From positions 7,786,079 to 7,850,078 of the forward strand of contig OZ038321.1 in NCBI GenBank assembly GCA_964035795.1: a DNA stretch of 64,000 nucleotides, written 5' to 3'. Below the pieces are notes generated by a model. The model saw only the letters and a program-made list of their open reading frames with translations, was not told the DNA's origin and made no database searches. This document shows, one piece after another, positions 27,101 through 42,100 of this stretch (positions are counted from its first letter, which is position 1; the number at the start of each line of letters is the position of its first letter). A program made the translations under genes and the position numbers. This stretch comes from Pterobdella sp. o SKG-2022. Its lineage: Eukaryota > Annelida > Clitellata > Hirudinida > Piscicolidae.

Positions 27101-30100
27101 TTGTTTGCGTTGATGTTGCAATCGTTGTCGAAACTGTTGTAGCTGTAGCCAATGAAGTTGTTGTTACAGTTATTGTAGTTGGCGTTGTTGTTTCTACAGT
27201 AGTAACTGTTGGCGTAGATTTAGACAACATTTCTGTCGTTGTTGTCATAATAACAGTTGTTGTTTGCGTTGATGTTGCAATCGTTGTCGAAACTGTTGTA
27301 GCTGTAGCCAATGAAGTTGTTGTTACAGTTATTGTAGTTGGCGTTGTTGTTTCTACAGTAGTAACTGTTGGCGTAGATTTAGACAACATTTCTGTCGTTG
27401 TTGTCATAATAACAGTTGTTGTTTGCGTTGATGTTGCAATCGTTGTCGAAACTGTTGTAGCTGTAGCCAATGAAGTTGTTGTTACAGTTATTGTAGTTGG
27501 CGTTGTTGTTTCTACAGTAGTAACTGTTGGCGTAGATTTAGACAACATTTCTGTCGTTGTTGTCATAATAACAGTTGTTGTTTGCGTTGATGTTGCAATC
27601 GTTGTCGAAACTGTTGTAGCTGTAGCCAATGAAGTTGTTGTTACAGTTATTGTAGTTGGCGTTGTTGTTTCTACAGTAGTAACTGTTGGCGTAGATTTAG
27701 ACAACATTTCTGTCGTTGTTGTCATAATAACAGTTGTTGTTTGCGTTGATGTTGCAATCGTTGTCGAAACTGTTGTAGCTGTAGCCAATGAAGTTGTTGT
27801 TACAGTTATTGTAGTTGGCGTTGTTGTTTCTACAGTAGTAACTGTTGGCGTAGATTTAGACAACATTTCTGTCGTTGTTGTCATAATAACAGTTGTTGTT
27901 TGCGTTGATGTTGCAATCGTTGTCGAAACTGTTGTAGCTGTAGCCAATGAAGTTGTTGTTACAGTTATTGTAGTTGGCGTTGTTGTTTCTACAGTAGTAA
28001 CTGTTGGCGTAGATTTAGACAACATTTCTGTCGTTGTTGTCATAATAACAGTTGTTGTTTGCGTTGATGTTGCAATCGTTGTCGAAACTGTTGTAGCTGT
28101 AGCCAATGAAGTTGTTGTTACAGTTATTGTAGTTGGCGTTGTTGTTTCTACAGTAGTAACTGTTGGCGTAGATTTAGACAACATTTCTGTCGTTGTTGTC
28201 ATAATAACAGTTGTTGTTTGCGTTGATGTTGCAATCGTTGTCGAAACTGTTGTAGCTGTAGCCAATGAAGTTGTTGTTACAGTTATTGTAGTTGGCGTTG
28301 TTGTTTCTACAGTAGTAACTGTTGGCGTAGATTTAGACAACATTTCTGTCGTTGTTGTCATAATAACAGTTGTTGTTTGCGTTGATGTTGCAATCGTTGT
28401 CGAAACTGTTGTAGCTGTAGCCAATGAAGTTGTTGTTACAGTTATTGTAGTTGGCGTTGTTGTTTCTACAGTAGTAACTGTTGGCGTAGATTTAGACAAC
28501 ATTTCTGTCGTTGTTGTCATAATAACAGTTGTTGTTTGCGTTGATGTTGCAATCGTTGTCGAAACTGTTGTAGCTGTAGCCAATGAAGTTGTTGTTACAG
28601 TTATTGTAGTTGGCGTTGTTGTTTCTACAGTAGTAACTGTTGGCGTAGATTTAGACAACATTTCTGTCGTTGTTGTCATAATAACAGTTGTTGTTTGCGT
28701 TGATGTTGCAATCGTTGTCGAAACTGTTGTAGCTGTAGCCAATGAAGTTGTTGTTACAGTTATTGTAGTTGGCGTTGTTGTTTCTACAGTAGTAACTGTT
28801 GGCGTAGATTTAGACAACATTTCTGTCGTTGTTGTCATAATAACAGTTGTTGTTTGCGTTGATGTTGCAATCGTTCTCGAAACTGTTGTAGCTGTAGCCA
28901 ATGAAGTTGTTGTTACAGAAATTGTAGTTGGCGTTGTTGTTTCTACAGTAGTAACTGTTGGCGTAGATTTAGACAACATTTCTGTCTTTGTTGTCATAAT
29001 AACAGTTGTTGTTTGCGTTGATGTTGCAATCGTTGTCGAAACTGTTGTAGCTGTAGCCAATGAAGTTGTTGTTACAGAAATTGTAGTTGGCGTTGTTGTT
29101 TCTACAGTAGTAACTGTTGGCGTAGATTTAGACAACATTTCTGTCTTTGTTGTCATAATAACAGTTGTTGTTTGCGTTGATGTTGCAATCGTTGTCGAAA
29201 CTGTTGTAGCTATAGCCAATGAAGTTGTTGTTACAGTTATTGTAGTTGGCGTTGTTGTTTCTACAGTAGTAACTGTTGGCGTAGATTTAGACAACATTTT
29301 TGTCGTTGTTGTCATAATAACAGTTGTTGTTTGCGTTGATGTTGCAATCGTTGTCGAAACTGTTGTAGCTGTAGCCAATGAAGTTGTTGTTACAGTTATT
29401 GTAGTTGGCGTTGTTGTTTCTACAGTAGTAACTGTTGGCGTAGATTTAGACAACATTTCTGTCGTTGTTGTCATAATAACAGTTGTTGTTTGCGTTAATG
29501 TTGCAATCGTTGTCGAAACTGTTGTAGCTGTAGCCAATGAAGTTGTTGTTACAGAAATTGTAGTTGGCGTTGTTGTTTCTACAGTAGTAACTGTTGGCGT
29601 AGATTTAGACAACATTTCTGTCGTTGTTGTCATAATAACAGTTGTTGTTTGCGTTGATGTTGCAATCGTTGTCGAAACTGTTGTAGCTGTAGCCAATGAA
29701 GTTGTTGTCACAGTTATTGTAGTTGGCGTTGTTGTTTCTACAGTAGTAACTGTTGGCGTAGATTTAGACAACATTTCTGTCGTTGTTGTCATAATAACAG
29801 TTGTTGTTTGCGTTGATGTTGCAATCGTTGTCGAAACTGTTGTAGCTGTAGCCAATGAAGTTGTTGTTACAGTTATTGTAGTTGGCGTTGTTGTTTCTAC
29901 AGTAGTAACTGTTGGCGTAGATTTAGACAACATTTCTGTCGTTGTTGTCATAATAACAGTTGTTGTTTGCGTTGATGTTGCAATCGTTGTCGAAACTGTT
30001 GTAGCTGTAGCCAATGAAGTTGTTGTCACAGTTATTGTAGTTGGCGTTGTTGTTTCTACAGTAGTAACTGTTGGCGTAGATTTAGACAACATTTCTGTCG

Positions 30101-33100
30101 TTGTTGTCATAATAACATTTGTTGTTTGCGTTGATGTTGCAATCGTTGTCGAAACTGTTGTAGCTGTAGCCAATGAAGTTGTTGTTACAGTTATTGTAGT
30201 TGGCGTTGTTGTTTCTACAGTAGTAACTGTTGGCGTAGATTTAGACAACATTTCTGTCTTTGTTGTCATAATAACAGTTGTTGTTTGCGTTGATGTTGCA
30301 ATCGATGTCGAAACTGTTGTAGCTGTAGCCAATGAAGTTGTTGTTACAGTTATTGTAGTTGGCGTTGTTGTTTCTACAGTAGTAACTGTTGGCGTAGATT
30401 TAGACAACATTTCTGTCGTTGTTGTCATAATAACAGTTGTTGTTTGCGTTGATGTTGCAATCGTTGTCGAAACTGTTGTAGCTGTAGCCAATGAAGTTGT
30501 TGTTACAGTTATTGTAGTTGGCGTTGTTGTTTCTACAGTAGTAACTGTTGGCGTAGATTTAGACAACATTTCTGTCGTTGTTGTCATAATAACAGTTGTT
30601 GTTTGCGTTGATGTTGCAATCGTTGTCGAAACTGTTGTAGCTATAGCCAATGAAGTTGTTGTTACAGTTATTGTAGTTGGCGTTGTTGTTTCTACAGTAG
30701 TAACTGTTGGCGTAGATTTAGACAACATTTCTGTCGTTGTTGTCATAATAAGAGTTGTTGTTTGCGTTGATGTTGCAATCGATGTCGAAACTGTTGTAGC
30801 TGTAGCCAATGAAGTTGTTGTTACAGTTATTGTAGTTGGCGTTGTTGTTTCTACAGTAGTAACTGTTGGCGTAGATTTAGACAACATTTCTGTCGTTGTT
30901 GTCATAATAACAGTTGTTGTTTGCGTTGATGTTGCAATCGTTGTCGAAACTGTTGTAGCTGTAGCCAAAGAAGTTGTTGTTACAGAAATTGTAGTTGGCG
31001 TTGTTGTTTCTACAGTAGTAACTGTTGGCGTAGATTTAGACAACATTTCTGTCGTTGTTGTCATAATAACAGTTGTTGTTTGCGTTGATGTTGCAATCGT
31101 TGTCGAAACTGTTGTAGCTGTAGCCAATGAAGTTGTTGTTACAGTTATTGTAGTTGGCGTTGTTGTTTCTACAGTAGTAACTGTTGGCGTAGATTTAGAC
31201 AACATTTCTGTCGTTGTTGTCATAATAACAGTTGTTGTTTGCGTTAATGTTGCAATCGTTGTCGAAACTGTTGTAGCTGTAGCCAATGAAGTTGTTGTTA
31301 CAGAAATTGTAGTTGGCGTTGTTGTTTCTACAGTAGTAACTGTTGGCGTAGATTTAGACAACATTTCTGTCGTTGTTGTCATAATAACAGTTGTTGTTTG
31401 CGTTGATGTTGCAATCGTTGTCGAAACTGTTGTAGCTGTAGCCAATGAAGTTGTTGTTACAGTTATTGTAGTTGGCGTTGTTGTTTCTACAGTAGTAACT
31501 GTTGGCGTAGATTTAGACAACATTTCTGTCGTTGTTGTCATAATAACAGTTGTTGTTTGCGTTAATGTTGCAATCGTTGTCGAAACTGTTGTAGCTGTAG
31601 CCAATGAAGTTGTTGTTACAGTTATTGTAGTTGGCGTTGTTGTTTCTACAGTAGTAACTGTTGGCGTAGATTTAGACAACATTTCTGTCTTTGTTGTCAT
31701 AATAACAGTTGTTGTTTGCGTTGATGTTGCAATCGATGTCGAAACTGTTGTAGCTGTAGCCAATGAAGTTGTTGTTACAGTTATTGTAGTTGGCGTTGTT
31801 GTTTCTACAGTAGTAACTGTTGGCGTAGATTTAGACAACATTTCTGTCGTTGTTGTCATAATAACAGTTGTTGTTTGCGTTGATGTTGCAATCGTTGTCG
31901 AAACTATTGTAGCTGTAGCCAATGAAGTTGTTGTTACAGTTATTGTAGTTGGCGTTGTTGTTTCTACAGTAGTAACTGTTGGCGTAGATTTAGACAACAT
32001 TTCTGTCGTTGTTGTCATAATAACAGTTGTTGTTTGCGTTGATGTTGCAATCGTTGTCGAAACTGTTGTAGCTATAGCCAATGAAGTTGTTGTTACAGTT
32101 ATTGTAGTTGGCGTTGTTGTTTCTACAGTAGTAACTGTTGGCGTAGATTTAGACAACATTTCTGTCGTTGTTGTCATAATAAGAGTTGTTGTTTGCGTTG
32201 ATGTTGCAATCGATGTCGAAACTGTTGTAGCTGTAGCCAATGAAGTTGTTGTTACAGTTATTGTAGTTGGCGTTGTTGTTTCTACAGTAGTAACTGTTGG
32301 CGTAGATTTAGACAACATTTCTGTCGTTGTTGTCATAATAACAGTTGTTGTTTGCGTTGATGTTGCAATCGTTGTCGAAACTGTTGTAGCTGTAGCCAAA
32401 GAAGTTGTTGTTACAGAAATTGTAGTTGGCGTTGTTGTTTCTACAGTAGTAACTGTTGGCGTAGATTTAGACAACATTTCTGTCGTTGTTGTCATAATAA
32501 CAGTTGTTGTTTGCGTTGATGTTGCAATCGTTGTCGAAACTGTTGTAGCTGTAGCCAATGAAGTTGTTGTTACAGTTATTGTAGTTGGCGTTGTTGTTTC
32601 TACAGTAGTAACTGTTGGCGTAGATTTAGACAACATTTCTGTCGTTGTTGTCATAATAACAGTTGTTGTTTGCGTTGATGTTGCAATCGTTGTCGAAACT
32701 GTTGTAGCTGTAGCCAATGAAGTTGTTGTTACAGTTATTGTAGTTGGCGTTGTTGTTTCTACAGTAGTAACTGTTGGCGTAGATTTAGACAACATTTCTG
32801 TCGTTGTTGTCATAATAACAGTTGTTGTTTGCGTTAATGTTGCAATCGTTGTCGAAACTGTTGTAGCTGTAGCCAATGAAGTTGTTGTTACAGAAATTGT
32901 AGTTGGCGTTGTTGTTTCTACAGTAGTAACTGTTGGCGTAGATTTAGACAACATTTCTGTCGTTGTTGTCATAATAACAGTTGTTGTTTGCGTTGATGTT
33001 GCAATCGTTGTCGAAACTGTTGTAGCTGTAGCCAATGAAGTTGTTGTTACAGTTATTGTAGTTGGCGTTGTTGTTTCTACAGTAGTAACTGTTGGCGTAG

Positions 33101-36100
33101 ATTTAGACAACATTTCTGTCGTTGTTGTCATAATAACAGTTGTTGTTTGCGTTAATGTTGCAATCGTTGTCGAAACTGTTGTAGCTGTAGCCAATGAAGT
33201 TGTTGTTACAGATATTGTAGTTGGCGTTGTTGTTTCTACAGTAGTAACTGTTGGCGTAGATTTAGACAACATTTCTGTCGTTGTTGTCATAATAACAGTT
33301 GTTGTTTGCGTTGATGTTGCAATCGTTGTCGAAACTGTTGTAGCTGTAGCCAATGAAGTTGTTGTTACAGTTATTGTAGTTGGCGTTGTTGTTTCTACAG
33401 TAGTAACTGTTGGCGTAGATTTAGACAACATTTCTGTCGTTGTTGTCATAATAACAGTTGTTGTTTGCGTTGATGTTGCAATCGTTGTCGAAACTGTTGT
33501 AGCTGTAGCCAATGAAGTTGTTGTTACAGTTATTGTAGTTGGCGTTGTTGTTTCTACAGTAGTAACTGTTGGCGTAGATTTAGACAACATTTCTGTCGTT
33601 GTTGTCATAATAACAGTTGTTGTTTGCGTTGATGTTGCAATCGTTGTCGAAACTGTTGTAGCTGTAGCCAATGAAGTTGTTGTTACAGTTATTGTAGTTG
33701 GCGTTGTTGTTTCTACAGTAGTAACTGTTGGCGTAGATTTAGACAACATTTCTGTCGTTGTTGTCATAATAACAGTTGTTGTTTGCGTTGATGTTGCAAT
33801 CGTTGTCGAAACTGTTGTAGCTGTAGCCAATGAAGTTGTTGTTACAGTTATTGTAGTTGGCGTTGTTGTTTCTACAGTAGTAACTGTTGGCGTAGATTTA
33901 GACAACATTTCTGTCGTTGTTGTCATAATAACAGTTGTTGTTTGCGTTGATGTTGCAATCGTTGTCGAAACTGTTGTAGCTGTAGCCAATGAAGTTGTTG
34001 TTACAGTTATTGTAGTTGGCGTTGTTGTTTCTACAGTAGTAACTGTTGGCGTAGATTTAGACAACATTTCTGTCGTTGTTGTCATAATAACAGTTGTTGT
34101 TTGCGTTGATGTTGCAATCGTTGTCGAAACTGTTGTAGCTGTAGCCAATGAAGTTGTTGTTACAGTTATTGTAGTTGGCGTTGTTGTTTCTACAGTAGTA
34201 ACTGTTGGCGTAGATTTAGACAACATTTCTGTCGTTGTTGTCATAATAACAGTTGTTGTTTGCGTTGATGTTGCAATCGTTGTCGAAACTGTTGTAGCTG
34301 TAGCCAATGAAGTTGTTGTTACAGTTATTGTAGTTGGCGTTGTTGTTTCTACAGTAGTAACTGTTGGCGTAGATTTAGACAACATTTCTGTCGTTGTTGT
34401 CATAATAACAGTTGTTGTTTGCGTTGATGTTGCAATCGTTGTCGAAACTGTTGTAGCTGTAGCCAATGAAGTTGTTGTTACAGTTATTGTAGTTGGCGTT
34501 GTTGTTTCTACAGTAGTAACTGTTGGCGTAGATTTAGACAACATTTCTGTCGTTGTTGTCATAATAACAGTTGTTGTTTGCGTTGATGTTGCAATCGTTG
34601 TCGAAACTGTTGTAGCTGTAGCCAATGAAGTTGTTGTTACAGTTATTGTAGTTGGCGTTGTTGTTTCTACAGTAGTAACTGTTGGCGTAGATTTAGACAA
34701 CATTTCTGTCGTTGTTGTCATAATAACAGTTGTTGTTTGCGTTGATGTTGCAATCGTTGTCGAAACTGTTGTAGCTGTAGCCAATGAAGTTGTTGTTACA
34801 GTTATTGTAGTTGGCGTTGTTGTTTCTACAGTAGTAACTGTTGGCGTAGATTTAGACAACATTTCTGTCGTTGTTGTCATAATAACAGTTGTTGTTTGCG
34901 TTGATGTTGCAATCGTTGTCGAAACTGTTGTAGCTGTAGCCAATGAAGTTGTTGTTACAGTTATTGTAGTTGGCGTTGTTGTTTCTACAGTAGTAACTGT
35001 TGGCGTAGATTTAGACAACATTTCTGTCGTTGTTGTCATAATAACAGTTGTTGTTTGCGTTGATGTTGCAATCGTTGTCGAAACTGTTGTAGCTGTAGCC
35101 AATGAAGTTGTTGTTACAGTTATTGTAGTTGGCGTTGTTGTTTCTACAGTAGTAACTGTTGGCGTAGATTTAGACAACATTTCTGTCGTTGTTGTCATAA
35201 TAACAGTTGTTGTTTGCGTTGATGTTGCAATCGTTGTCGAAACTGTTGTAGCTGTAGCCAATGAAGTTGTTGTTACAGTTATTGTAGTTGGCGTTGTTGT
35301 TTCTACAGTAGTAACTGTTGGCGTAGATTTAGACAACATTTCTGTCGTTGTTGTCATAATAACAGTTGTTGTTTGCGTTGATGTTGCAATCGTTGTCGAA
35401 ACTGTTGTAGCTGTAGCCAATGAAGTTGTTGTTACAGTTATTGTAGTTGGCGTTGTTGTTTCTACAGTAGTAACTGTTGGCGTAGATTTAGACAACATTT
35501 CTGTCGTTGTTGTCATAATAACAGTTGTTGTTTGCGTTGATGTTGCAATCGTTGTCGAAACTGTTGTAGCTGTAGCCAATGAAGTTGTTGTTACAGTTAT
35601 TGTAGTTGGCGTTGTTGTTTCTACAGTAGTAACTGTTGGCGTAGATTTAGACAACATTTCTGTCGTTGTTGTCATAATAACAGTTGTTGTTTGCGTTGAT
35701 GTTGCAATCGATGTCGAAACTGTTGTAGCTGTAGCCAATGAAGTTGTTGTTACAGTTATTGTAGTTGGCGTTGTTGTTTCTACAGTAGTAACTGTTGGCG
35801 TAGATTTAGACAACATTTCTGTCGTTGTTGTCATAATAACAGTTGTTGTTTGCGTTGATGTTGCAATCGTTGTCGAAACTGTTGTAGCTGTAGCCAATGA
35901 AGTTGTTGTTACAGTTATTGTAGTTGGCGTTGTTGTTTCTACAGTAGTAACTGTTGGCGTAGATTTAGACAACATTTCTGTCGTTGTTGTCATAATAACA
36001 GTTGTTGTTTGCGTTGATGTTGCAATCGTTGTCGAAACTGTTGTAGCTGTAGCCAATGAAGTTGTTGTTACAGTTATTGTAGTTGGCGTTGTTGTTTCTA

Positions 36101-39100
36101 CAGTAGTAACTGTTGGCGTAGATTTAGACAACATTTCTGTCGTTGTTGTCATAATAACAGTTGTTGTTTGCGTTGATGTTGCAATCGTTGTCGAAACTGT
36201 TGTAGCTGTAGCCAATGAAGTTGTTGTTACAGTTATTGTAGTTGGCGTTGTTGTTTCTACAGTAGTAACTGTTGGCGTAGATTTAGACAACATTTCTGTC
36301 GTTGTTGTCATAATAACAGTTGTTGTTTGCGTTGATGTTGCAATCGTTGTCGAAACTGTTGTAGCTGTAGCCAATGAAGTTGTTGTTACAGTTATTGTAG
36401 TTGGCGTTGTTGTTTCTACAGTAGTAACTGTTGGCGTAGATTTAGACAACATTTCTGTCGTTGTTGTCATAATAACAGTTGTTGTTTGCGTTGATGTTGC
36501 AATCGTTGTCGAAACTGTTGTAGCTGTAGCCAATGAAGTTGTTGTTACAGTTATTGTAGTTGGCGTTGTTGTTTCTACAGTAGTAACTGTTGGCGTAGAT
36601 TTAGACAACATTTCTGTCGTTGTTGTCATAATAACAGTTGTTGTTTGCGTTGATGTTGCAATCGTTGTCGAAACTGTTGTAGCTGTAGCCAATGAAGTTG
36701 TTGTTACAGTTATTGTAGTTGGCGTTGTTGTTTCTACAGTAGTAACTGTTGGCGTAGATTTAGACAACATTTCTGTCGTTGTTGTCATAATAACAGTTGT
36801 TGTTTGCGTTGATGTTGCAATCGTTGTCGAAACTGTTGTAGCTGTAGCCAATGAAGTTGTTGTTACAGTTATTGTAGTTGGCGTTGTTGTTTCTACAGTA
36901 GTAACTGTTGGCGTAGATTTAGACAACATTTCTGTCGTTGTTGTCATAATAACAGTTGTTGTTTGCGTTGATGTTGCAATCGTTGTCGAAACTGTTGTAG
37001 CTGTAGCCAATGAAGTTGTTGTTACAGTTATTGTAGTTGGCGTTGTTGTTTCTACAGTAGTAACTGTTGGCGTAGATTTAGACAACATTTCTGTCGTTGT
37101 TGTCATAATAACAGTTGTTGTTTGCGTTGATGTTGCAATCGTTGTCGAAACTGTTGTAGCTGTAGCCAATGAAGTTGTTGTTACAGTTATTGTAGTTGGC
37201 GTTGTTGTTTCTACAGTAGTAACTGTTGGCGTAGATTTAGACAACATTTCTGTCGTTGTTGTCATAATAACAGTTGTTGTTTGCGTTGATGTTGCAATCG
37301 TTGTCGAAACTGTTGTAGCTGTAGCCAATGAAGTTGTTGTTACAGTTATTGTAGTTGGCGTTGTTGTTTCTACAGTAGTAACTGTTGGCGTAGATTTAGA
37401 CAACATTTCTGTCGTTGTTGTCATAATAACAGTTGTTGTTTGCGTTGATGTTGCAATCGTTGTCGAAACTGTTGTAGCTGTAGCCAATGAAGTTGTTGTT
37501 ACAGTTATTGTAGTTGGCGTTGTTGTTTCTACAGTAGTAACTGTTGGCGTAGATTTAGACAACATTTCTGTCGTTGTTGTCATAATAACAGTTGTTGTTT
37601 GCGTTGATGTTGCAATCGTTGTCGAAACTGTTGTAGCTGTAGCCAATGAAGTTGTTGTTACAGTTATTGTAGTTGGCGTTGTTGTTTCTACAGTAGTAAC
37701 TGTTGGCGTAGATTTAGACAACATTTCTGTCGTTGTTGTCATAATAACAGTTGTTGTTTGCGTTGATGTTGCAATCGTTGTCGAAACTGTTGTAGCTGTA
37801 GCCAATGAAGTTGTTGTTACAGTTATTGTAGTTGGCGTTGTTGTTTCTACAGTAGTAACTGTTGGCGTAGATTTAGACAACATTTCTGTCGTTGTTGTCA
37901 TAATAACAGTTGTTGTTTGCGTTGATGTTGCAATCGTTGTCGAAACTGTTGTAGCTGTAGCCAATGAAGTTGTTGTTACAGTTATTGTAGTTGGCGTTGT
38001 TGTTTCTACAGTAGTAACTGTTGGCGTAGATTTAGACAACATTTCTGTCGTTGTTGTCATAATAACAGTTGTTGTTTGCGTTGATGTTGCAATCGTTGTC
38101 GAAACTGTTGTAGCTGTAGCCAATGAAGTTGTTGTTACAGTTATTGTAGTTGGCGTTGTTGTTTCTACAGTAGTAACTGTTGGCGTAGATTTAGACAACA
38201 TTTCTGTCGTTGTTGTCATAATAACAGTTGTTGTTTGCGTTGATGTTGCAATCGTTGTCGAAACTGTTGTAGCTGTAGCCAATGAAGTTGTTGTTACAGT
38301 TATTGTAGTTGGCGTTGTTGTTTCTACAGTAGTAACTGTTGGCGTAGATTTAGACAACATTTCTGTCGTTGTTGTCATAATAACAGTTGTTGTTTGCGTT
38401 GATGTTGCAATCGTTGTCGAAACTGTTGTAGCTGTAGCCAATGAAGTTGTTGTTACAGTTATTGTAGTTGGCGTTGTTGTTTCTACAGTAGTAACTGTTG
38501 GCGTAGATTTAGACAACATTTCTGTCGTTGTTGTCATAATAACAGTTGTTGTTTGCGTTGATGTTGCAATCGTTGTCGAAACTGTTGTAGCTGTAGCCAA
38601 TGAAGTTGTTGTTACAGTTATTGTAGTTGGCGTTGTTGTTTCTACAGTAGTAACTGTTGGCGTAGATTTAGACAACATTTCTGTCGTTGTTGTCATAATA
38701 ACAGTTGTTGTTTGCGTTGATGTTGCAATCGTTGTCGAAACTGTTGTAGCTGTAGCCAATGAAGTTGTTGTTACAGTTATTGTAGTTGGCGTTGTTGTTT
38801 CTACAGTAGTAACTGTTGGCGTAGATTTAGACAACATTTCTGTCGTTGTTGTCATAATAACAGTTGTTGTTTGCGTTGATGTTGCAATCGTTGTCGAAAC
38901 TGTTGTAGCTGTAGCCAATGAAGTTGTTGTTACAGTTATTGTAGTTGGCGTTGTTGTTTCTACAGTAGTAACTGTTGGCGTAGATTTAGACAACATTTCT
39001 GTCGTTGTTGTCATAATAACAGTTGTTGTTTGCGTTGATGTTGCAATCGTTGTCGAAACTGTTGTAGCTGTAGCCAATGAAGTTGTTGTTACAGTTATTG

Positions 39101-42100
39101 TAGTTGGCGTTGTTGTTTCTACAGTAGTAACTGTTGGCGTAGATTTAGACAACATTTCTGTCGTTGTTGTCATAATAACAGTTGTTGTTTGCGTTGATGT
39201 TGCAATCGTTGTCGAAACTGTTGTAGCTGTAGCCAATGAAGTTGTTGTTACAGTTATTGTAGTTGGCGTTGTTGTTTCTACAGTAGTAACTGTTGGCGTA
39301 GATTTAGACAACATTTCTGTCGTTGTTGTCATAATAACAGTTGTTGTTTGCGTTGATGTTGCAATCGTTGTCGAAACTGTTGTAGCTGTAGCCAATGAAG
39401 TTGTTGTTACAGTTATTGTAGTTGGCGTTGTTGTTTCTACAGTAGTAACTGTTGGCGTAGATTTAGACAACATTTCTGTCGTTGTTGTCATAATAACAGT
39501 TGTTGTTTGCGTTGATGTTGCAATCGTTGTCGAAACTGTTGTAGCTGTAGCCAATGAAGTTGTTGTTACAGTTATTGTAGTTGGCGTTGTTGTTTCTACA
39601 GTAGTAACTGTTGGCGTAGATTTAGACAACATTTCTGTCGTTGTTGTCATAATAACAGTTGTTGTTTGCGTTGATGTTGCAATCGTTGTCGAAACTGTTG
39701 TAGCTGTAGCCAATGAAGTTGTTGTTACAGTTATTGTAGTTGGCGTTGTTGTTTCTACAGTAGTAACTGTTGGCGTAGATTTAGACAACATTTCTGTCGT
39801 TGTTGTCATAATAACAGTTGTTGTTTGCGTTGATGTTGCAATCGTTGTCGAAACTGTTGTAGCTGTAGCCAATGAAGTTGTTGTTACAGTTATTGTAGTT
39901 GGCGTTGTTGTTTCTACAGTAGTAACTGTTGGCGTAGATTTAGACAACATTTCTGTCGTTGTTGTCATAATAACAGTTGTTGTTTGCGTTGATGTTGCAA
40001 TCGTTGTCGAAACTGTTGTAGCTGTAGCCAATGAAGTTGTTGTTACAGTTATTGTAGTTGGCGTTGTTGTTTCTACAGTAGTAACTGTTGGCGTAGATTT
40101 AGACAACATTTCTGTCGTTGTTGTCATAATAACAGTTGTTGTTTGCGTTGATGTTGCAATCGTTGTCGAAACTGTTGTAGCTGTAGCCAATGAAGTTGTT
40201 GTTACAGTTATTGTAGTTGGCGTTGTTGTTTCTACAGTAGTAACTGTTGGCGTAGATTTAGACAACATTTCTGTCGTTGTTGTCATAATAACAGTTGTTG
40301 TTTGCGTTGATGTTGCAATCGTTGTCGAAACTGTTGTAGCTGTAGCCAATGAAGTTGTTGTTACAGTTATTGTAGTTGGCGTTGTTGTTTCTACAGTAGT
40401 AACTGTTGGCGTAGATTTAGACAACATTTCTGTCGTTGTTGTCATAATAACAGTTGTTGTTTGCGTTGATGTTGCAATCGTTGTCGAAACTGTTGTAGCT
40501 GTAGCCAATGAAGTTGTTGTTACAGTTATTGTAGTTGGCGTTGTTGTTTCTACAGTAGTAACTGTTGGCGTAGATTTAGACAACATTTCTGTCGTTGTTG
40601 TCATAATAACAGTTGTTGTTTGCGTTGATGTTGCAATCGTTGTCGAAACTGTTGTAGCTGTAGCCAATGAAGTTGTTGTTACAGTTATTGTAGTTGGCGT
40701 TGTTGTTTCTACAGTAGTAACTGTTGGCGTAGATTTAGACAACATTTCTGTCGTTGTTGTCATAATAACAGTTGTTGTTTGCGTTGATGTTGCAATCGTT
40801 GTCGAAACTGTTGTAGCTGTAGCCAATGAAGTTGTTGTTACAGTTATTGTAGTTGGCGTTGTTGTTTCTACAGTAGTAACTGTTGGCGTAGATTTAGACA
40901 ACATTTCTGTCGTTGTTGTCATAATAACAGTTGTTGTTTGCGTTGATGTTGCAATCGTTGTCGAAACTGTTGTAGCTGTAGCCAATGAAGTTGTTGTTAC
41001 AGTTATTGTAGTTGGCGTTGTTGTTTCTACAGTAGTAACTGTTGGCGTAGATTTAGACAACATTTCTGTCGTTGTTGTCATAATAACAGTTGTTGTTTGC
41101 GTTGATGTTGCAATCGTTGTCGAAACTGTTGTAGCTGTAGCCAATGAAGTTGTTGTTACAGTTATTGTAGTTGGCGTTGTTGTTTCTACAGTAGTAACTG
41201 TTGGCGTAGATTTAGACAACATTTCTGTCGTTGTTGTCATAATAACAGTTGTTGTTTGCGTTGATGTTGCAATCGTTGTCGAAACTGTTGTAGCTGTAGC
41301 CAATGAAGTTGTTGTTACAGTTATTGTAGTTGGCGTTGTTGTTTCTACAGTAGTAACTGTTGGCGTAGATTTAGACAACATTTCTGTCGTTGTTGTCATA
41401 ATAACAGTTGTTGTTTGCGTTGATGTTGCAATCGTTGTCGAAACTGTTGTAGCTGTAGCCAATGAAGTTGTTGTTACAGTTATTGTAGTTGGCGTTGTTG
41501 TTTCTACAGTAGTAACTGTTGGCGTAGATTTAGACAACATTTCTGTCGTTGTTGTCATAATAACAGTTGTTGTTTGCGTTGATGTTGCAATCGTTGTCGA
41601 AACTGTTGTAGCTGTAGCCAATGAAGTTGTTGTTACAGTTATTGTAGTTGGCGTTGTTGTTTCTACAGTAGTAACTGTTGGCGTAGATTTAGACAACATT
41701 TCTGTCGTTGTTGTCATAATAACAGTTGTTGTTTGCGTTGATGTTGCAATCGTTGTCGAAACTGTTGTAGCTGTAGCCAATGAAGTTGTTGTTACAGTTA
41801 TTGTAGTTGGCGTTGTTGTTTCTACAGTAGTAACTGTTGGCGTAGATTTAGACAACATTTCTGTCGTTGTTGTCATAATAACAGTTGTTGTTTGCGTTGA
41901 TGTTGCAATCGTTGTCGAAACTGTTGTAGCTGTAGCCAATGAAGTTGTTGTTACAGTTATTGTAGTTGGCGTTGTTGTTTCTACAGTAGTAACTGTTGGC
42001 GTAGATTTAGACAACATTTCTGTCGTTGTTGTCATAATAACAGTTGTTGTTTGCGTTGATGTTGCAATCGTTGTCGAAACTGTTGTAGCTGTAGCCAATG

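Larger units (their letters stand above)
28780..33231 (-). repeat. Variant-rich segment G, copies 182-209
   Basis: The most diverse segment. Copies 182-190: Thr21 to Arg (28876), Thr37 to Lys (28987, 29146), Thr15 to Ile (29212), Glu39 to Lys (29300), Ser26 to Leu (29497), silent Val8 (29709, 30027), Thr31 to Asn (30118). Copies 191-209 are a tandem block duplication carrying Thr37 to Lys, Thr22 to Ser, Thr15 to Ile, Val32 to Leu, a silent Ser12 change and Ser26 to Leu. Copy 209 has gat instead of gtt or gaa at unit 139-141 (33212), a one-step intermediate between the two common alleles. Several of these changes are found nowhere else in the window. Confidence 0.85.
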
